Source: Euphorbia lathyris (taxonomy: Eukaryota > Streptophyta > Magnoliopsida > Malpighiales > Euphorbiaceae). Taken from it: DNA of 64,000 nt. Below the pieces are notes generated by a model, which did no database searches, was not told the DNA's origin, and saw nothing but the letters and a program-made list of their open reading frames with translations. A program made the translations under genes and the position numbers. The stretch spans positions 74,801,256 through 74,865,255 of the forward strand of contig NC_088911.1 of the NCBI RefSeq assembly GCF_963576675.1, given 5' to 3'. Below, piece by piece: positions 33,131 to 46,024 of this stretch; within the stretch, counting starts at the first letter, position 1; the number at the start of each line of letters is the position of its first letter.

Positions 33131-33586
33131 GTAAAAATTCCAAATATAACCATTGGTTTCACCGTTTTACAAATGGGTGCTTGTGGTTTTTTATTGCTAA
33201 AAAGGAGTAAGGTCTTCGCCGTTAACAAAAGTAAGAACTTTTAAGTTGATAATGTCAATTTTGACTGTTGCTAACCTCAAATGAGAAAATTCCAAGAATT
33301 GAATTAGTTTAATATTACATCTATCATGGAACTGCGTTTTTGAGCTCCCAAAAATCAAAATTTTCGGAGCTTTCTCTCTCTAAATGTGCACTTTCTCTCT
33401 CCTACTAAAAATATTTAAACAGCCTCAAAATCAAAAAGTTCATCAATAGTCAAAACTAAGAGTGTTAACATAAAAATTCTTAGTTTTGCTAACGTCGAGG
33501 ACATCAATCCTTTTTTTGTAAAAAAAAATTCATAGGCACCAATTTGTAAATCAGTGAAACTACATGGGTTATATTTATAATTTTTC
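33131..33586. mobile_element. MITE-like element with about 50-bp imperfect inverted ends
   Basis: Left AAATATAACCATTGGTTTCA... and right ...TGAAACTACATGGGTTATATTT are inverted matches over about 50 bp. The interior has CTTTCTCTCTCTAAATGTGC, shared with the element at 45436. No coding capacity; TSD not clear. Confidence 0.6.
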
Positions 33587-33596
33587 CTTTATTATT

Positions 33597-34178
33597 GGGT
33601 TAAGGTGCAAAAATACCCCTAACGTTTTGGGCTAGGAGCAATTTTACCCCTAACGTCTAAAATGGTGTAATTTTACCCCTAACGTTGGAAGCCAAGAGCA
33701 ATTTTACCCCTAACGTTGATAAATTAGATCAATTTTAGACACTATTATAAAACACATAAATTTTTATTCATTATTTTGCACCAATTCCATAACAATTCGT
33801 TCTAAAAAAAAAGAATTTCATGTTTTTTATAATTTAATAATAGAATTTGAGATTAATATTTATAAATTCGGTAGATTTTTTGAATTTTTTTGTCTAATCC
33901 GTACAAAAAGACAGTATATTTTTTTATTTTTTTCACATCCTAACAAATGTTTGTGATTTGTTACTGATAAAATGACACATGTATGAAGTGTAGATAACAA
34001 GATTCATGACCGAGAAGACAGTTTGATGAATTATTTCTCAAATTGACCCAATTTATTAACGTTAGGGGTAAAATTGCTCTTGGTTTCCAACGTTAGGGGT
34101 AAAATTGCACCATTTTAGACGTTAGGGGTAAAATTGCTCCTAACCCAAAACGTTAGGGGTATTTTTGCACCTTAACCC
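33597..34178. mobile_element. Mutator-type MITE with 140-bp inverted repeats
   Basis: Left end GGGTTAAGGTGCAAAAATAC, right end its exact complement. The inverted repeats (33597-33736 and 34039-34178) match over about 140 bp with few mismatches and contain four internal ATTTTACCCCTAACG units each. A 9-bp TSD TTTATTATT flanks both sides (33588-33596, 34179-34187), the size made by Mutator-like transposases. The interior is AT-rich and non-coding. Confidence 0.93.
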
Positions 34179-34187
34179 TTTATTATT

Positions 34188-34385
34188 TTTATAATTTACT
34201 AATTAATTAATTTAAAATATGATCATATTAGATATTTTACATACTAACATCAATGGCTCATTACAATTTTACCAAACACTAATAATTAATCAGCTAATAA
34301 CAAACTGTTAACAATAACAAATAACTAACTACAATAGCTAACAACAACATCAACATCTATCAATTAGCAGCTGAATCAAACAGAC
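34188..34385. other. AT-rich spacer
   Basis: AACAAC/TAACTAAC-rich sequence without a gene. Confidence 0.5.
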
Positions 34386-36366
34386 CATAAATTAGAGTTT
34401 CTATATGCTAACGACATTTTGTTATTCGTCAAGGCTAGGAATCGTACTGCTAAGGAAATTCGTAATGTTTTTAATACTTATGGTTCGCTCTCAGGTCAGC
34501 TGATAAATATAGATAAATCTACTTTCCTGGTGGGTCCCTAGTTCTCAGTGTGGCGTGCTTCTGTTTTAAATAGAATTTTAAATATGTCTCAAGGATCCAT
34601 TCATTGTGTTTATTTAGGGGTCCCACTCTTCTTTAGGGCTCCTAAAACACATTGGATTCAACCTTTAGCAGATAAAATCATCAATCGTTTGGCGAGTTGG
34701 AAGGGTGCCTCACTTTCAATGGCAGGGAGGCTAGTTCTCATCACTACAGTGATGAGCTCTTCTCTGCTTCACTCATTTTCCATTTATAAATGGCCATTGG
34801 CTCTCCTATATAAAATCACTAAGGCCTTGAGGAACTTTCTTTGGGTTGGTAATATCAACATCAAAAAATTAGTGACTGTTTCTTGGAAAAACTGTTGAAA
34901 AACTGAAGGTGGTTTGGGTGTTCGTAATTTACGTCAATTCAATGAAGCCATGCTTCATAAGTTGAGGTGAAAATAGTTCAAGATTTTTCATTATTGTGCA
35001 TCCTCCACATGGGCTTTGGTTTCTAGTAGCTTGAAATTTGTTATCCACCATTCCTTTTAGATTATTGGGCGAGCATCAACGCTCTGTTTATGGACTGATC
35101 GCTGGATTGTTCCTTCGGTTGTAGAGCTTTTAAATGTGCTAGAATGTCAGTTGCATCGCCAAAATGAGCCTTTATCCAATTTTTTATCGGATGTAGGTTG
35201 GTCTGAATTTTTGCCTGTCCCCTCTGCTATTGCGGATTATATTCGTGCAGTCTCTCTCGGGGATATTGAAGAGGACCTCTGTTCTTGGCAGTTGGGTACT
35301 TCTAGCAGTTTCTGTGTCAAAGAGTGTTATAATAACATTCGCTCTTCTAAACCTCGTTCTGAGTGGGCTTTTTTTGTCTGGAAGGAATTTCTTTCCCCAT
35401 CACGGTCGATCACAACTTGGAAGGCAATCATGGGGCACCTTCCAACTATTGATCTTCTTCAACAGAGGGGCATTGCCATGGCTTCTCGGTGCGCACTTTG
35501 CCTTGATAATGTTGAAAGCAGCTGCCACTTATTTGTATCTTGTCCATTTGCAAAGGCTATTTGGCAAGCTCTTACTGGCATTTTTCAAACAAGGCTTGAT
35601 GTCTCTTCCACACTTTTAGCCGTCATTAATTCTGCTACAGCTGCAGATCTCGGTACGCAGTTATTTACCCTTTGGCAAAGTGTCATTAACATTGTCGTTT
35701 AGGCATATTTGGAATATGCATAATGAATGCATTTTCAATGACTCTCAACCTCAAATCGGCGCTGCTCTTTGACTCATTTGGCAGGCTATTAGAGTTGTGG
35801 GAGGTTTTAAGATTGGGATGATGGCAAATTCATAGAGAGAGAGAGAGAGAGACATGTCTTGAATCTCTTCTCCATTCCAGGGATTCCACGACGGCCTTGG
35901 AGGGTCTGCTATGTAGTCTGGCAACCCCCTCCCCATAATTGGTTCAAGGTTAACACAGATGGGATGGCCTCGAGGGATCCAGTTAGTGCTGGGTCTGGGG
36001 GGATTTTTCGTAATTGTCGTGCGTTTCTGTTGGCTTGCTTTGCTTTTCCATTGGTTCCGAAAGCGACGATTTTTTGCTTACAGGCAACTATTTATGCTAT
36101 TCTAAAAGCGGATGAGTTCAATTGGTTTTCCCTATGGATTGAAAGCGATTCTACATATGTGGTTCACCTAGTTCAATCTCGCTACAGGCTAGTCTCGTGG
36201 GAGTTAATGAAGGACTGACTCAGTTGTTTACACATTCTCAACAGACGCTTATTTCAGATCTCTCATATTTATAGGGAAAGACAGACTTTCTACTTTTACG
36301 GTCACCGCCACCGAAAGCACTTGGTGGTCGTCCTTTCCTCCTTTTTGCTTTTCATTACTTTATAAG
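34386..36366 (+). pseudogene. 5'-truncated, decayed plant LINE (RT end, zf-RVT, RNase H)
   Basis: Begins inside the RT at LYANDILLFVKARN, where the catalytic F/YADD reads YAND. It continues LINIDKSTFLVGP, a TAG, then HCVYLGVPLFFRAPK and LSMAGRLVLITTVMSSS (to about 34898), followed by several stops. At 35136-35702 is the zinc-binding RT-associated domain (WKAIMGHLPTIDLLQQRGI, CALCLDNVESSCHLFVSCPF). At 35935-36215 is an RNase H with WFKVNTDGMASRD and WIESDSTYVVHLV. This domain order is that of plant L1-type elements. A GA run (35837-35851) interrupts it. No poly-A tail or TSD found. Non-functional. Confidence 0.88.
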
Positions 36367-37235
36367 GATTTTAATGATAATGTTTGTTCTCGGTTGATTC
36401 GGTAGTTGGTTTTCTGTGTTTTTTTATTCCTCTCATCTAAACTCTGGATTTTTCTGTTCTTTTTTTTATTGATTTATAATACTTGGTTCTTTGTTCTTGG
36501 CTTGCCTTGGGTCGTTGCCCTTAGTTTGTCTTGGCTCGGTCAGTCCGCCTTTACTAAAAGGTTGTTTTCAATGGTGAGCACCAAATTATCTCCATGGGTG
36601 GTGAGTGATTAATATCCATTGGATCAAGATCTAATGGTCCATAATTTAAGTTGTGATTTAATATTAAAATAGGTTTTACCTAATGACATGTCAGTTGTAA
36701 CTTGGAATATTGTGCTTTGAAAAATGTTTTCTCTTTCCTCAATATATAATCAACTTCCAAGAAATAATTTTATTTCCGAATGTTTTTATTTTACATAAGA
36801 AGACGTCTTCTTTTAAGTAATTTTGTATCTGTCTAATCAATGTTATATGCATTAAATCTTAATAAATGATTATTCATTGGGAACACTAAAACCTTTACAT
36901 TGAGAATGCACAACATTATTTATGATAACCAAATACAACATTAATGATGTTCTAATTAATGGTGTTGTCTCCCTATTTATTACCTTAGAATTGTAAGCTC
37001 AATTTATAAATTTCTAGGATTGTAAGCTCAATTTGTAAATTCTTATGATTCCAAGATCCATTTATACATCCTTAAATTTTTTTATTTCTTTAAGCATTCA
37101 TTTATTTATAAACAATAATTAAACTTAAAATCTCTATAATTCATATATTCTAACGTCACACTAATGACAATAATAAATGTCTAGTGTCATCTATTTAGAT
37201 GTCGTATTAAATACTACTCCCTTCATGCAATTGAT
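36367..37235. other. Spacer before the satellite
   Basis: No gene. At 36997-37140 two diverged copies of ATTGTAAGCTCAATTTATAAAT appear, the same spacer that separates the CGTAA arrays at 43.5-44.0 kb. Confidence 0.6.
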
Positions 37236-40200
37236 TTATATCCTCACACAAACGTAATGTAACGTAACATAAATATCACTGAACAAAAAACTTTACGGAA
37301 CTCAAACATCACTGAACAGAAACATTACTTAAATGAAATATTACTGAACTGAAACATCACTGAACTGAAATATTTTGAATTGAAACATCACTGAACTGAA
37401 ACATCACTGAACTGAAATATCACTGAACTGAAACATTACTGAAATAAAACAAAACTGAACCGAAACATTACTGAACTGAAACATCATGAAACTGAAATAT
37501 CACTGAGTTGAAACATTACAGAACTCAAACATTACTGAACTGAAACGTTACAAAACTAAAATATTACTGATTTGAAACACCACTCAACTGAAACATTATT
37601 GAACTGAAATATTACTCAACTGAACCATTACTGAACTGAAATATTACTAAACTGAAACATTACTAAACTAAAATATCACTTAACTAAAATATTACTGAAC
37701 TGAAACATTACTGAATTAAAATATTACTGAACTAAAACATCATTGAACTGAAATATTACTGAACTGAAACATCACTAAACTGAAACATCACTAAACTGAA
37801 ACATCACTGAACTGAAATATTACTAAACTAAAACATTACTGAACTGAAACACCACTGAACTGAAATATTACTAAACTGAATATCAATGAACCAAAACATC
37901 ACTGGACCGAAATATCATTGAACTAAAACATCACTAAACTTAAACATCACTTAACTGAAATATTACTAAACTGAAACCTTACTCAACTGAAACATTACTG
38001 AACTAAAACATTATTAGACTGAAACATTACCGAATTGAAACACTACTAAACTAAAAGATTACTGAACTGAAATATTACTGAGCTAAAATATTACTGAACT
38101 AAAACATCACTGAACTGAAATATTACTGAATTGAAACATCACTAAACTGAAACATCACTGAACGAAAATATCACGGAATTGAAATATTACTGAACTAAAA
38201 CATCACTGAACTGAAATATTACTGAATTGAAACATCACTAAACTGAAACATCACTGAACTAAAATATCACTGAATTGAAATATTACTGAATTAAAACATC
38301 ACTGAATTGAAACATTACTGAACTAAAAGATTACTAAACTGAAACATTACTGAACTGAAACATAACTGAAATGAAACATTACTAAACTTAAATATTACTG
38401 AACTAAAACATCACTGAACTAAAACATCACTGAACCGAAACATCACTGAACTGAAATATTATTGAATTGAAACATCACTGAACTGAAACATTATTGAACT
38501 CAAAGATTACTAAACTAAAACATTACTAAACTGAAACATTACTAAACTCAAATATTATTGAACTGAAATACTAGTGACTTCAAACATAACTGAACTCAAA
38601 CATCACTCAACTGAAATATTACTGAACTGAAACATTACTAACCTGAGACATTACTAAACTGAAACATTATTGAACTGAAACATCACTGAACTGAAACATT
38701 ACTGAACTGAAACATTACTGAACTAAAACATTACTAAACTAAAACATCACTAAACTGAAATATTAATAAACTAAAACATTAATGAACTGAAATATTACTG
38801 AACTGAAACATTACTGAACTAAAAGATTACTAAACTGAAATATTACTGAACTGAAACATTACTAGACTGAAATATTACTGAAATGAAATATTATTAACCT
38901 CAAACATAACTGAACTCAAACATCACTCAACTGAAACATTACTAAACTGAAACATTACTAAACTGAAACATCACTAAACTAAAACATCATTCAACTGAAA
39001 CATTAATGAACTGAAATATTACTGAACTGAACGTTACTGAACTGAAACATCACTAAACTCAAATATTACTAAACTCAAATATTACTGAACTGAAACATCA
39101 CGAAACTGAAACATCACTGAGCTGAAACATTACTGAACTCAAACATTGCTAAACTGAAATATTACTAAACTTAAACATTACTGAACTGAAACATCACTCA
39201 GTTGAAACATTACTGAACTCGAATATCACTCAACTGAAATATTACTGAACTGTAATATTACTAAACTGAAACATTACTGAACTAAAACATCACTTAACTG
39301 GAATATTACTAACCTGAAACATTACTGAACTGAAACACCACTGAACTAGAATATTACTAAACTGAAACATTACTGAACAGAAATGTCACTAAAATGAAAT
39401 ATTACTAAATTGAATATCACTGAACCGAAACATCACTCAACTGAGACATTATTGAATTGAAATATTACTGAACTAAATCATTACTGAACTGAAACATCAC
39501 TGAATCGAAACATCACTGAACTGAAACATCACTGAACTGGAACATCACTGAACTAAAACATCACTGAATTAAAAAATCACTCAACTGAAACCTTAGTAAC
39601 GTAACGTAACATAACGTAATGTAACGTAACGTAATGTAACGTAACGTAACGTAACGTACCATACCGTACCGTAACGTAACGTAATGTAACCTAACGTAAC
39701 GTAACATAACCGAATGTAACGTAACATCACATAATGTAACGTAACGTAATGTAACGTAACGTAATGTAAGATAACGTAACATAATGTAACGTAACGTAAC
39801 GTAACGTTACGTAATGTTACCTTACACTACGTTAGGGATTGTACTGAACTGAAACATTATTGAACTAAAACATCACTCAACTAAAATATTACTGAAATGA
39901 GACATTACTGAACTGAAACATCACTCAACTGAAACATTACTAAACTGAAACATCACTCGACTGAAACATTACTTAATTAAAACATCACTGAACTGAAATA
40001 TTACTAACTGAAACATTACTGAATTGAAACATCATTGAACTGAATTATTACTAAACTGAATATCACTGAACCAAAATATCATTGAACTGAAATATCACTG
40101 AACTAAAATATTACTGAATTGAAACATCATTGAACTGAAACATTACTAAATTGAAACATTACTGAACTGAAACATCACTCAACTGGAATATTACTGAACT

Positions 40201-42765
40201 AAAACATCACTCAACTGAAACTTTACTAAACTAAAACATCACTCAACTGAAAAATTACTGAACTGAAAAATTACTGAACTGAAACATTATTAAACTGAAA
40301 CATCACTAAACTAAAATATTACTAAATTGAAACATTACTGAAATGAAATATCTCCGAGCTGAAATATTAATAAATTGAATATCACTCAATCGAAACATCA
40401 CTGAACTAAAACATCACTGAACTGAAATATTACGGAACTAAAACATCACTGAAACATTATTCAACTAAAATAATACTAAACTGAAACATTACTCAACTAA
40501 AATATGGTTGAACTGAAACATCACTAAAGTGAAACATTACTAAACTGATATATTACTAAACTGAAACATAACTGAACTAAAACATTACTGATCTGAAATA
40601 TTACTAAATTGAAACATTACTAAAGTGAAATATTACTGAACTGAAACATCACTGAATTGAAATATGAAACATTAATAAACTGAAATATTATTGAACTGAA
40701 ACATCACTGAACTGAAACATTACTGAACTAAAAGATTACTAAACTGAAACATTACTAAACTAAAACATTACTAAACTGCAATATTACTGAACTGAAATAT
40801 TACTGAACTCAAACATAACTGAACTCAAACATCACTCAATTGAAACATTACTAAACTGAAACATCACTAAACTGAAATATTATTAAACTGAAATATTAGT
40901 GAACTGAAACACCACTAAACTGAAATATTACTAAACTGTATATCACTGAACCAAAACATCACTGAACCGAAATATCACTGAACCGAAACATCACTGAACT
41001 AAAACTGGAACATTATTCAACTAAAATAATACTAAACTGAAACATTACTCAACTAAAATATGGTTGAAATGAAACATCACTAAAGTGAAACATTACTAAA
41101 CTGACATATTACTGAACTGAAACATAACTGAACTAAAATATTACTGTTCTGAAATATTACTAAATTGAAACATTACTAAACTGAAATATTACTGAACTGA
41201 AACATCACTGAAAAGAAATATGAAACATTAATAAACTGAAATATTACTGAACTGAAACATCACTGAACTGAAACATTGCTGAACTAAAATATTACTAAAC
41301 TGAAACATTACTAAACTGAAACATTACTAAACTGCAATATTACTGAACTGAAATATTACTGAACTCAAACATAACCGAACTCAAACATCACTCAATTGAA
41401 ACATTACTAAACTGAAACATCACTAAACTGAAATATTATTAAACTGAAATATTAGTGAACTGAAACACCACTAAACTGAAATATTACTAAACTGAATATC
41501 ACTGAACCAAAACATCACTGAACCGAAACATCACTGAACCGAAACATCACTGAACTAAAACATCACTAAACTTAAACATCACTTAACTGAAATATTACTA
41601 AACTGAAACCTTACTCAACTGAAACATTACTGAAATGAAACATTATTGAACTAAAATATTACCGAATTGAAATATTACTGAACTGAAATAACACTGAACT
41701 AAAATATTACTGAACTAAAACATCACTAAACTGAAATATTACTGAATTGAAACATCATTAAACTGAAACATCACTGAACAGAAACATCACTAAACTAAAA
41801 TATTACTGAACTGAAAAATCACTGAATTGAAACATTACTGAACTAAAAGATTACTAAATTGAAACATTATTGAATTGAAATATCACTGAACTGAAACATT
41901 ACTGAACTGAAATATTACTGAACTAAAACATCACTGAACTGAAATACTACTGAACTGAAATACTACTGAACTGAAATATTACTGAACTGAAATATCAATG
42001 AACTAGAACATTACTGAACTGAAATATTACGAAACTAAAACATCACTGAACTGAAACATTACTGAACTCAAAGATTACTAAACTGAAACTTACTAAACTG
42101 AAATATTACTAAACTCAAATATTACTGAACTGAAACATTACTGACTTCAAACATAACTGAACTCAAACATCACTCAACTGAAACATTCTGAACTGAAACA
42201 TTACTAACCTGAAATATTACTAAATTGAAACATTACTGAACTGAATCATCATTAAACTGAAACATTATTGAACTAAAATATTACTAAAACATCACTGAAC
42301 TGTAATATTACTGAACTGAAACATCCCTGAACTGAAACATTATTGAACTAAAAGATTACTAAACTTAAACATTACTGAACTGAAACATTACTAAACTCAA
42401 ACATTACTAAACTCAAACATTACTGAACTGAAATATTACTGAACTCAAACATAACTGAACTCAAAAATCACTCAACTGAAACATTACTGAACTGAAACAT
42501 TACTAAACTGAAACATTATTAAACTGAAACATCATTCAACTGAAACATTAATGAACTGAAACATTAATGAACTGAAACATTACTAAACTGAACGTTACTG
42601 AACTGAAACATCGCTGAACTGAAATATTACTAAACTGAAACATTAATGAACTAAAACATCACTGAACTGAAATATTACTAAACTGAATACCACTAAATCA
42701 AAACATCATTAAACTGAAATATCACTGAACCAAAATATCACTAAACTGAGACATTACTGAAATGA
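37236..42765. repeat. 16-bp satellite array (ACTGAACTGAAACATT unit)
   Basis: About 5.3 kb of a diverged 16-bp unit, commonly ACTGAACTGAAACATT with alternates AAATATT, AAACATC and CTAAACT; roughly 320 copies. It is interrupted at 39590-39835 by CGTAA pentamers. Longer duplications occur inside it: a segment at about 40453 recurs 557 bp later at 41011, and 37845-37990 resembles 41460-41630. No coding signal. Confidence 0.95.
39590..39835. repeat. CGTAA pentamer island inside the 16-bp satellite
   Basis: About 245 bp of (CGTAA)n with ATGTAA and ATAACG variants, sharply bounded on both sides by the 16-bp unit. Confidence 0.92.
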
Positions 42766-42894
42766 AAGCTTGACATTGAGAATTGGGGGAGATGCTCACA
42801 GTTCATCTAATTTATGAATACATACAAATTAAAAAATATATGTAAATATAAAATTGGAGAAGGTGCTCATAGTTCATCTATTTATGAATTGGTG

Positions 42895-44250
42895 GTTGTA
42901 TACCTTGTAATATAACGTAATGAAACGAAACGAAACGTAACGTAGCGTAACCTAACATAATGCAATGTAATGTAACGTCGTGTGATCGAACGTAACTTAA
43001 TCTTATGTAACATAACATAACATAACGCAACGTAAATTAGAATAACGTAACATAATGTAACATAACTTAGATAATGTAACGTAACTTAATGTAACTTATA
43101 ATAACGTAATGTAACGTAACTTAGAAAAACGTAAGTAATGTAACTTAGAATAACGTAACGTAATGTAACGTAAGCTAACATAACTTAGAATAACGTAACG
43201 TAACATAACATAACATAACGTAATAAGTATAAGCTCAATTTATAAACATTCATTGAACTTACAAGCCGTAACATAACGTAAGGTAACGTAACGTAACGTA
43301 ACGTAACGTAACGTAACGTAACGTAACGTAACGTAACGTAACGTAACGTAACGTAACGCAACGTAACGTAATATAACGTAACGCAACGCAACGCAACGTA
43401 ACGTAACGCACCGTAACGTAACGTAACGTAACGTAACGTAACGCAGAATAATGTAACTTAGAATAACGTAACGTAATATAATGTAACATTATAAGCTCAA
43501 TTTATAAATCCTTAGGATTGTAAGCTCAATTTAAAATCCTTAGCTTTTTTATACTTCTTTAAGCTTTCATTTATTTATCAACAGTCATTGAGCTTAGAGT
43601 ACCCAACCTAACATAACGTAACGTAACGTAACGTAACGTAACGTAACGTAACGTAACGTAACGTAACGTAACGTAAGGTAACGTAACGTAACGTAACGTA
43701 ACGTAACGTAACGTAACGTAACGTAACGTAACGTAACGTAACGTAACGCAACGTAACGCAACGTAACGCAACGTAACGTAACGTAACGTAACGTAACGTA
43801 ACGTAACGTAACGTAACGCAACGTAACATAATGTAACGTAACGCAACGCAACGCAACGTAACGTAACGTAACGTAACGTAACGTAACGCAGAATAATGTA
43901 ACTTAGAATAACGTAACGTAACATAATGTAACATTATAAGCTCAATTTATAAATCCTTAGGATTGTAAGCTCAATTTAAAATCCTTAGCTTTTTTATACT
44001 TCTTTAAGCTTTCATTTATTTATCAACAGTCATTGAGCTTAGAGTACCCAACCTAACATAACGTAACGTAACGTAACGTAACGTAACGTAACGTAACATA
44101 ACTTGACATGATTTAATGTTACATAACATGATGTAATGTATCGTAGTGTAATGTAACGTAACATAACATAACATAATGTAATGTGACGTACGTAACATGG
44201 CGCAACGTAATATGACATGACGTGACGTAATGTAACGTAACATAATAATA
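42895..44250. repeat. CGTAA pentamer arrays with a 445-bp higher-order unit
   Basis: Diverged pentamers at 42895-43220, near-perfect CGTAA runs at 43270-43445, 43612-43890 and 44052-44100. A ~130-bp spacer (ATTATAAGCTCAATTTATAA to GAGTACCCAACC) occurs at 43488 and again at 43933, so spacer plus array is duplicated with a period of 445 bp. Shorter spacers with ATAAGCTCAATTTA are at 43228 and 44248. Tyr-Val-Thr-Leu-Arg frames on the minus strand are artefacts. Confidence 0.93.
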
Positions 44251-45435
44251 TAAGCTCAATTTACATAAGTTATTATGTTACAAAATCAAAATCACTTAGT
44301 TTCGCGAAAAATGTTACTTTCATGTAAATTTTTTGAACTTTACGTCAATCTCACATCTTTAGAGATAATTTATGTAAAGTTGGACTTAATTAACGTAAAG
44401 TTGTATTTTAACAAAAAAAATCATTAACATTGCGTAAAATCGAGTTTTACGTAAAACATTTGATTTTTTTTTAAGAATTAATAATATTATAAGCAACTTT
44501 AATTTTTAAAAATTTTCATTTTGAGACCATTTAGGTGTTGTTTGGTTAGGAAAGAGAGTGAATTTTTAGAGAGAAAAATCTCCAAAAATTGTGATTTTAG
44601 AAAATAAAAATTATGGTTTCATGGTAAATATTGTTCCAAACAACTTTAATTCTAGAATATTTTCATTTTGAGTTCGTTAATGGTTATTTTGAAAAATTAT
44701 TTAAAGTTTAGTGACCACAAATATTTAAAGATGTAAAATTGAGTGACTTTTTATATTAAGTTTATAAAGTTCAGTAGTCATATCGTTAAAAAAATAATGT
44801 TTAGTAGCTATTGGTGTAATTTACGCTATCAAAAAAGTATCGGCCAAAATATATATAAAAAAGTTCAATACAAAATTAAGAAGTAATTAATTAACAAGTC
44901 AGAATTATATTATATTATAAATACAAATTAGTTAAAAACTTATTTAACTATCAACTGCTTAAATTTTTTGTTTATTTATTATATGGTTTATTTTATACTC
45001 ATAGATAAAGCAAATATGTAATTCATGATGATTTTGATTTTATTCAAAATTGGAAGCATAAGCATATATACATTATCTTTGTGATTTGATATATCTAATA
45101 ACAATGACACGTGAAAATTATAAAAAAAAAAAACAGGATTTAATTTTGTTTTTAGTCTTTTTATTATGTTTTATACGAAAAATTGGAACAATTAATATGA
45201 GAGAGAAATATTTGATTTATGTTTTATTATGGAAAGAGAATTATGCTTTTAGTTAATCTGATAACTTGTTAGTAACCTCCTATAGCAGGTCATTTATTCA
45301 GAATATAATAGTCTCCATGGATGGAGACTCACCATTGAGAACTCTTCCATATATATATATATATATATAAAATGTGATTAAGAGTATAATTTGAGAAATT
45401 GAGCCTATATATATTCTACATGATTTGGCCAAGAT
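44251..45435. other. AT-rich spacer
   Basis: No gene. GGTGTTGTTTGGTTAGGAAA at 44533 looks like a MITE end but I find no partner. An AT dinucleotide run lies at 45350-45369. Confidence 0.5.
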
Positions 45436-45937
45436 ATATATTATAGGGTTAATTTCAAATAAAACGGTTTCACATTTTTAAGAACGGTATCTGCGGTTTT
45501 TTTCGGTTACATTGTATTTGACATCGTTAACCATTTTGAGTTGATTTTGTGAAATTTGGTAGATAACGACCTCAAATTGAAAATTTTCAAGAATTAAAGT
45601 TATTTAGTATCATATTCATTAAGAAACCACATTTTTTATTTTTCAAAATCACCATTTTTTAAGCTTTCTCTCTCTGCACTTTAACTTTTTCTCTCCTAAA
45701 AACACACATAAATGACCTCAAACCTAAAAAGTTGAAGAGTTAAAGTTGGTTAAAATATTATTTAATTCTTGCAAATTTTCATTTTGATGTCGTTATCGGC
45801 TAAATTTAGCAAAGTCAACCCAAAATAACTAACAATGTCAACCACAATGTTTATTTTGTAACAAAAAAACCATAAATACCGATCTGCACAAACATAAAAC
45901 AACGGGAATTTTATTTGAAATTAACCTTATAATATAT
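45436..45937. mobile_element. MITE-like element related to 33131-33586
   Basis: Inverted ends: GGTTAATTTCAAATAAAA on the left, TTTTATTTGAAATTAACC on the right, with weaker pairing for about 65 bp (GGTTTTTTT, GTTACA). The flanking ATATATTATA is also palindromic, so the TSD cannot be separated. The interior shares AAGCTTTCTCTCTCTGCACT-like sequence with the element at 33131. No coding capacity. Confidence 0.65.
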
Positions 45938-46019
45938 TCCACTAACCACATCCGAAAATACACGGAAGCACCAAGTTGTTTTTCTTTGGTTAATTATCAA
46001 GCCAAATTCCCAACATAAT

Positions 46020-46024
46020 ACTTT
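46020..46024. repeat. Target-site duplication ACTTT, left copy (element 6)
   Basis: ACTTT flanks element 6 here and at 53293-53297. Confidence 0.9.

Noticed and set aside
36406..36612. Short hydrophobic open frame after the LINE
   Set aside because: No family resemblance; T-rich sequence in the LINE 3' region.
43185..43934. Frames reading Tyr-Val-Thr-Leu-Arg repeatedly
   Set aside because: Translation of the CGTAA pentamer, open in every frame on one strand.
42895..44250. CGTAA arrays as telomere-like repeats
   Set aside because: The unit is not TTTAGGG or a known plant telomere variant and lies internally among transposons.
44530..44650. GGTGTTGTTTGGTTAGG as a MITE end
   Set aside because: No inverted partner or TSD could be located within 1 kb.
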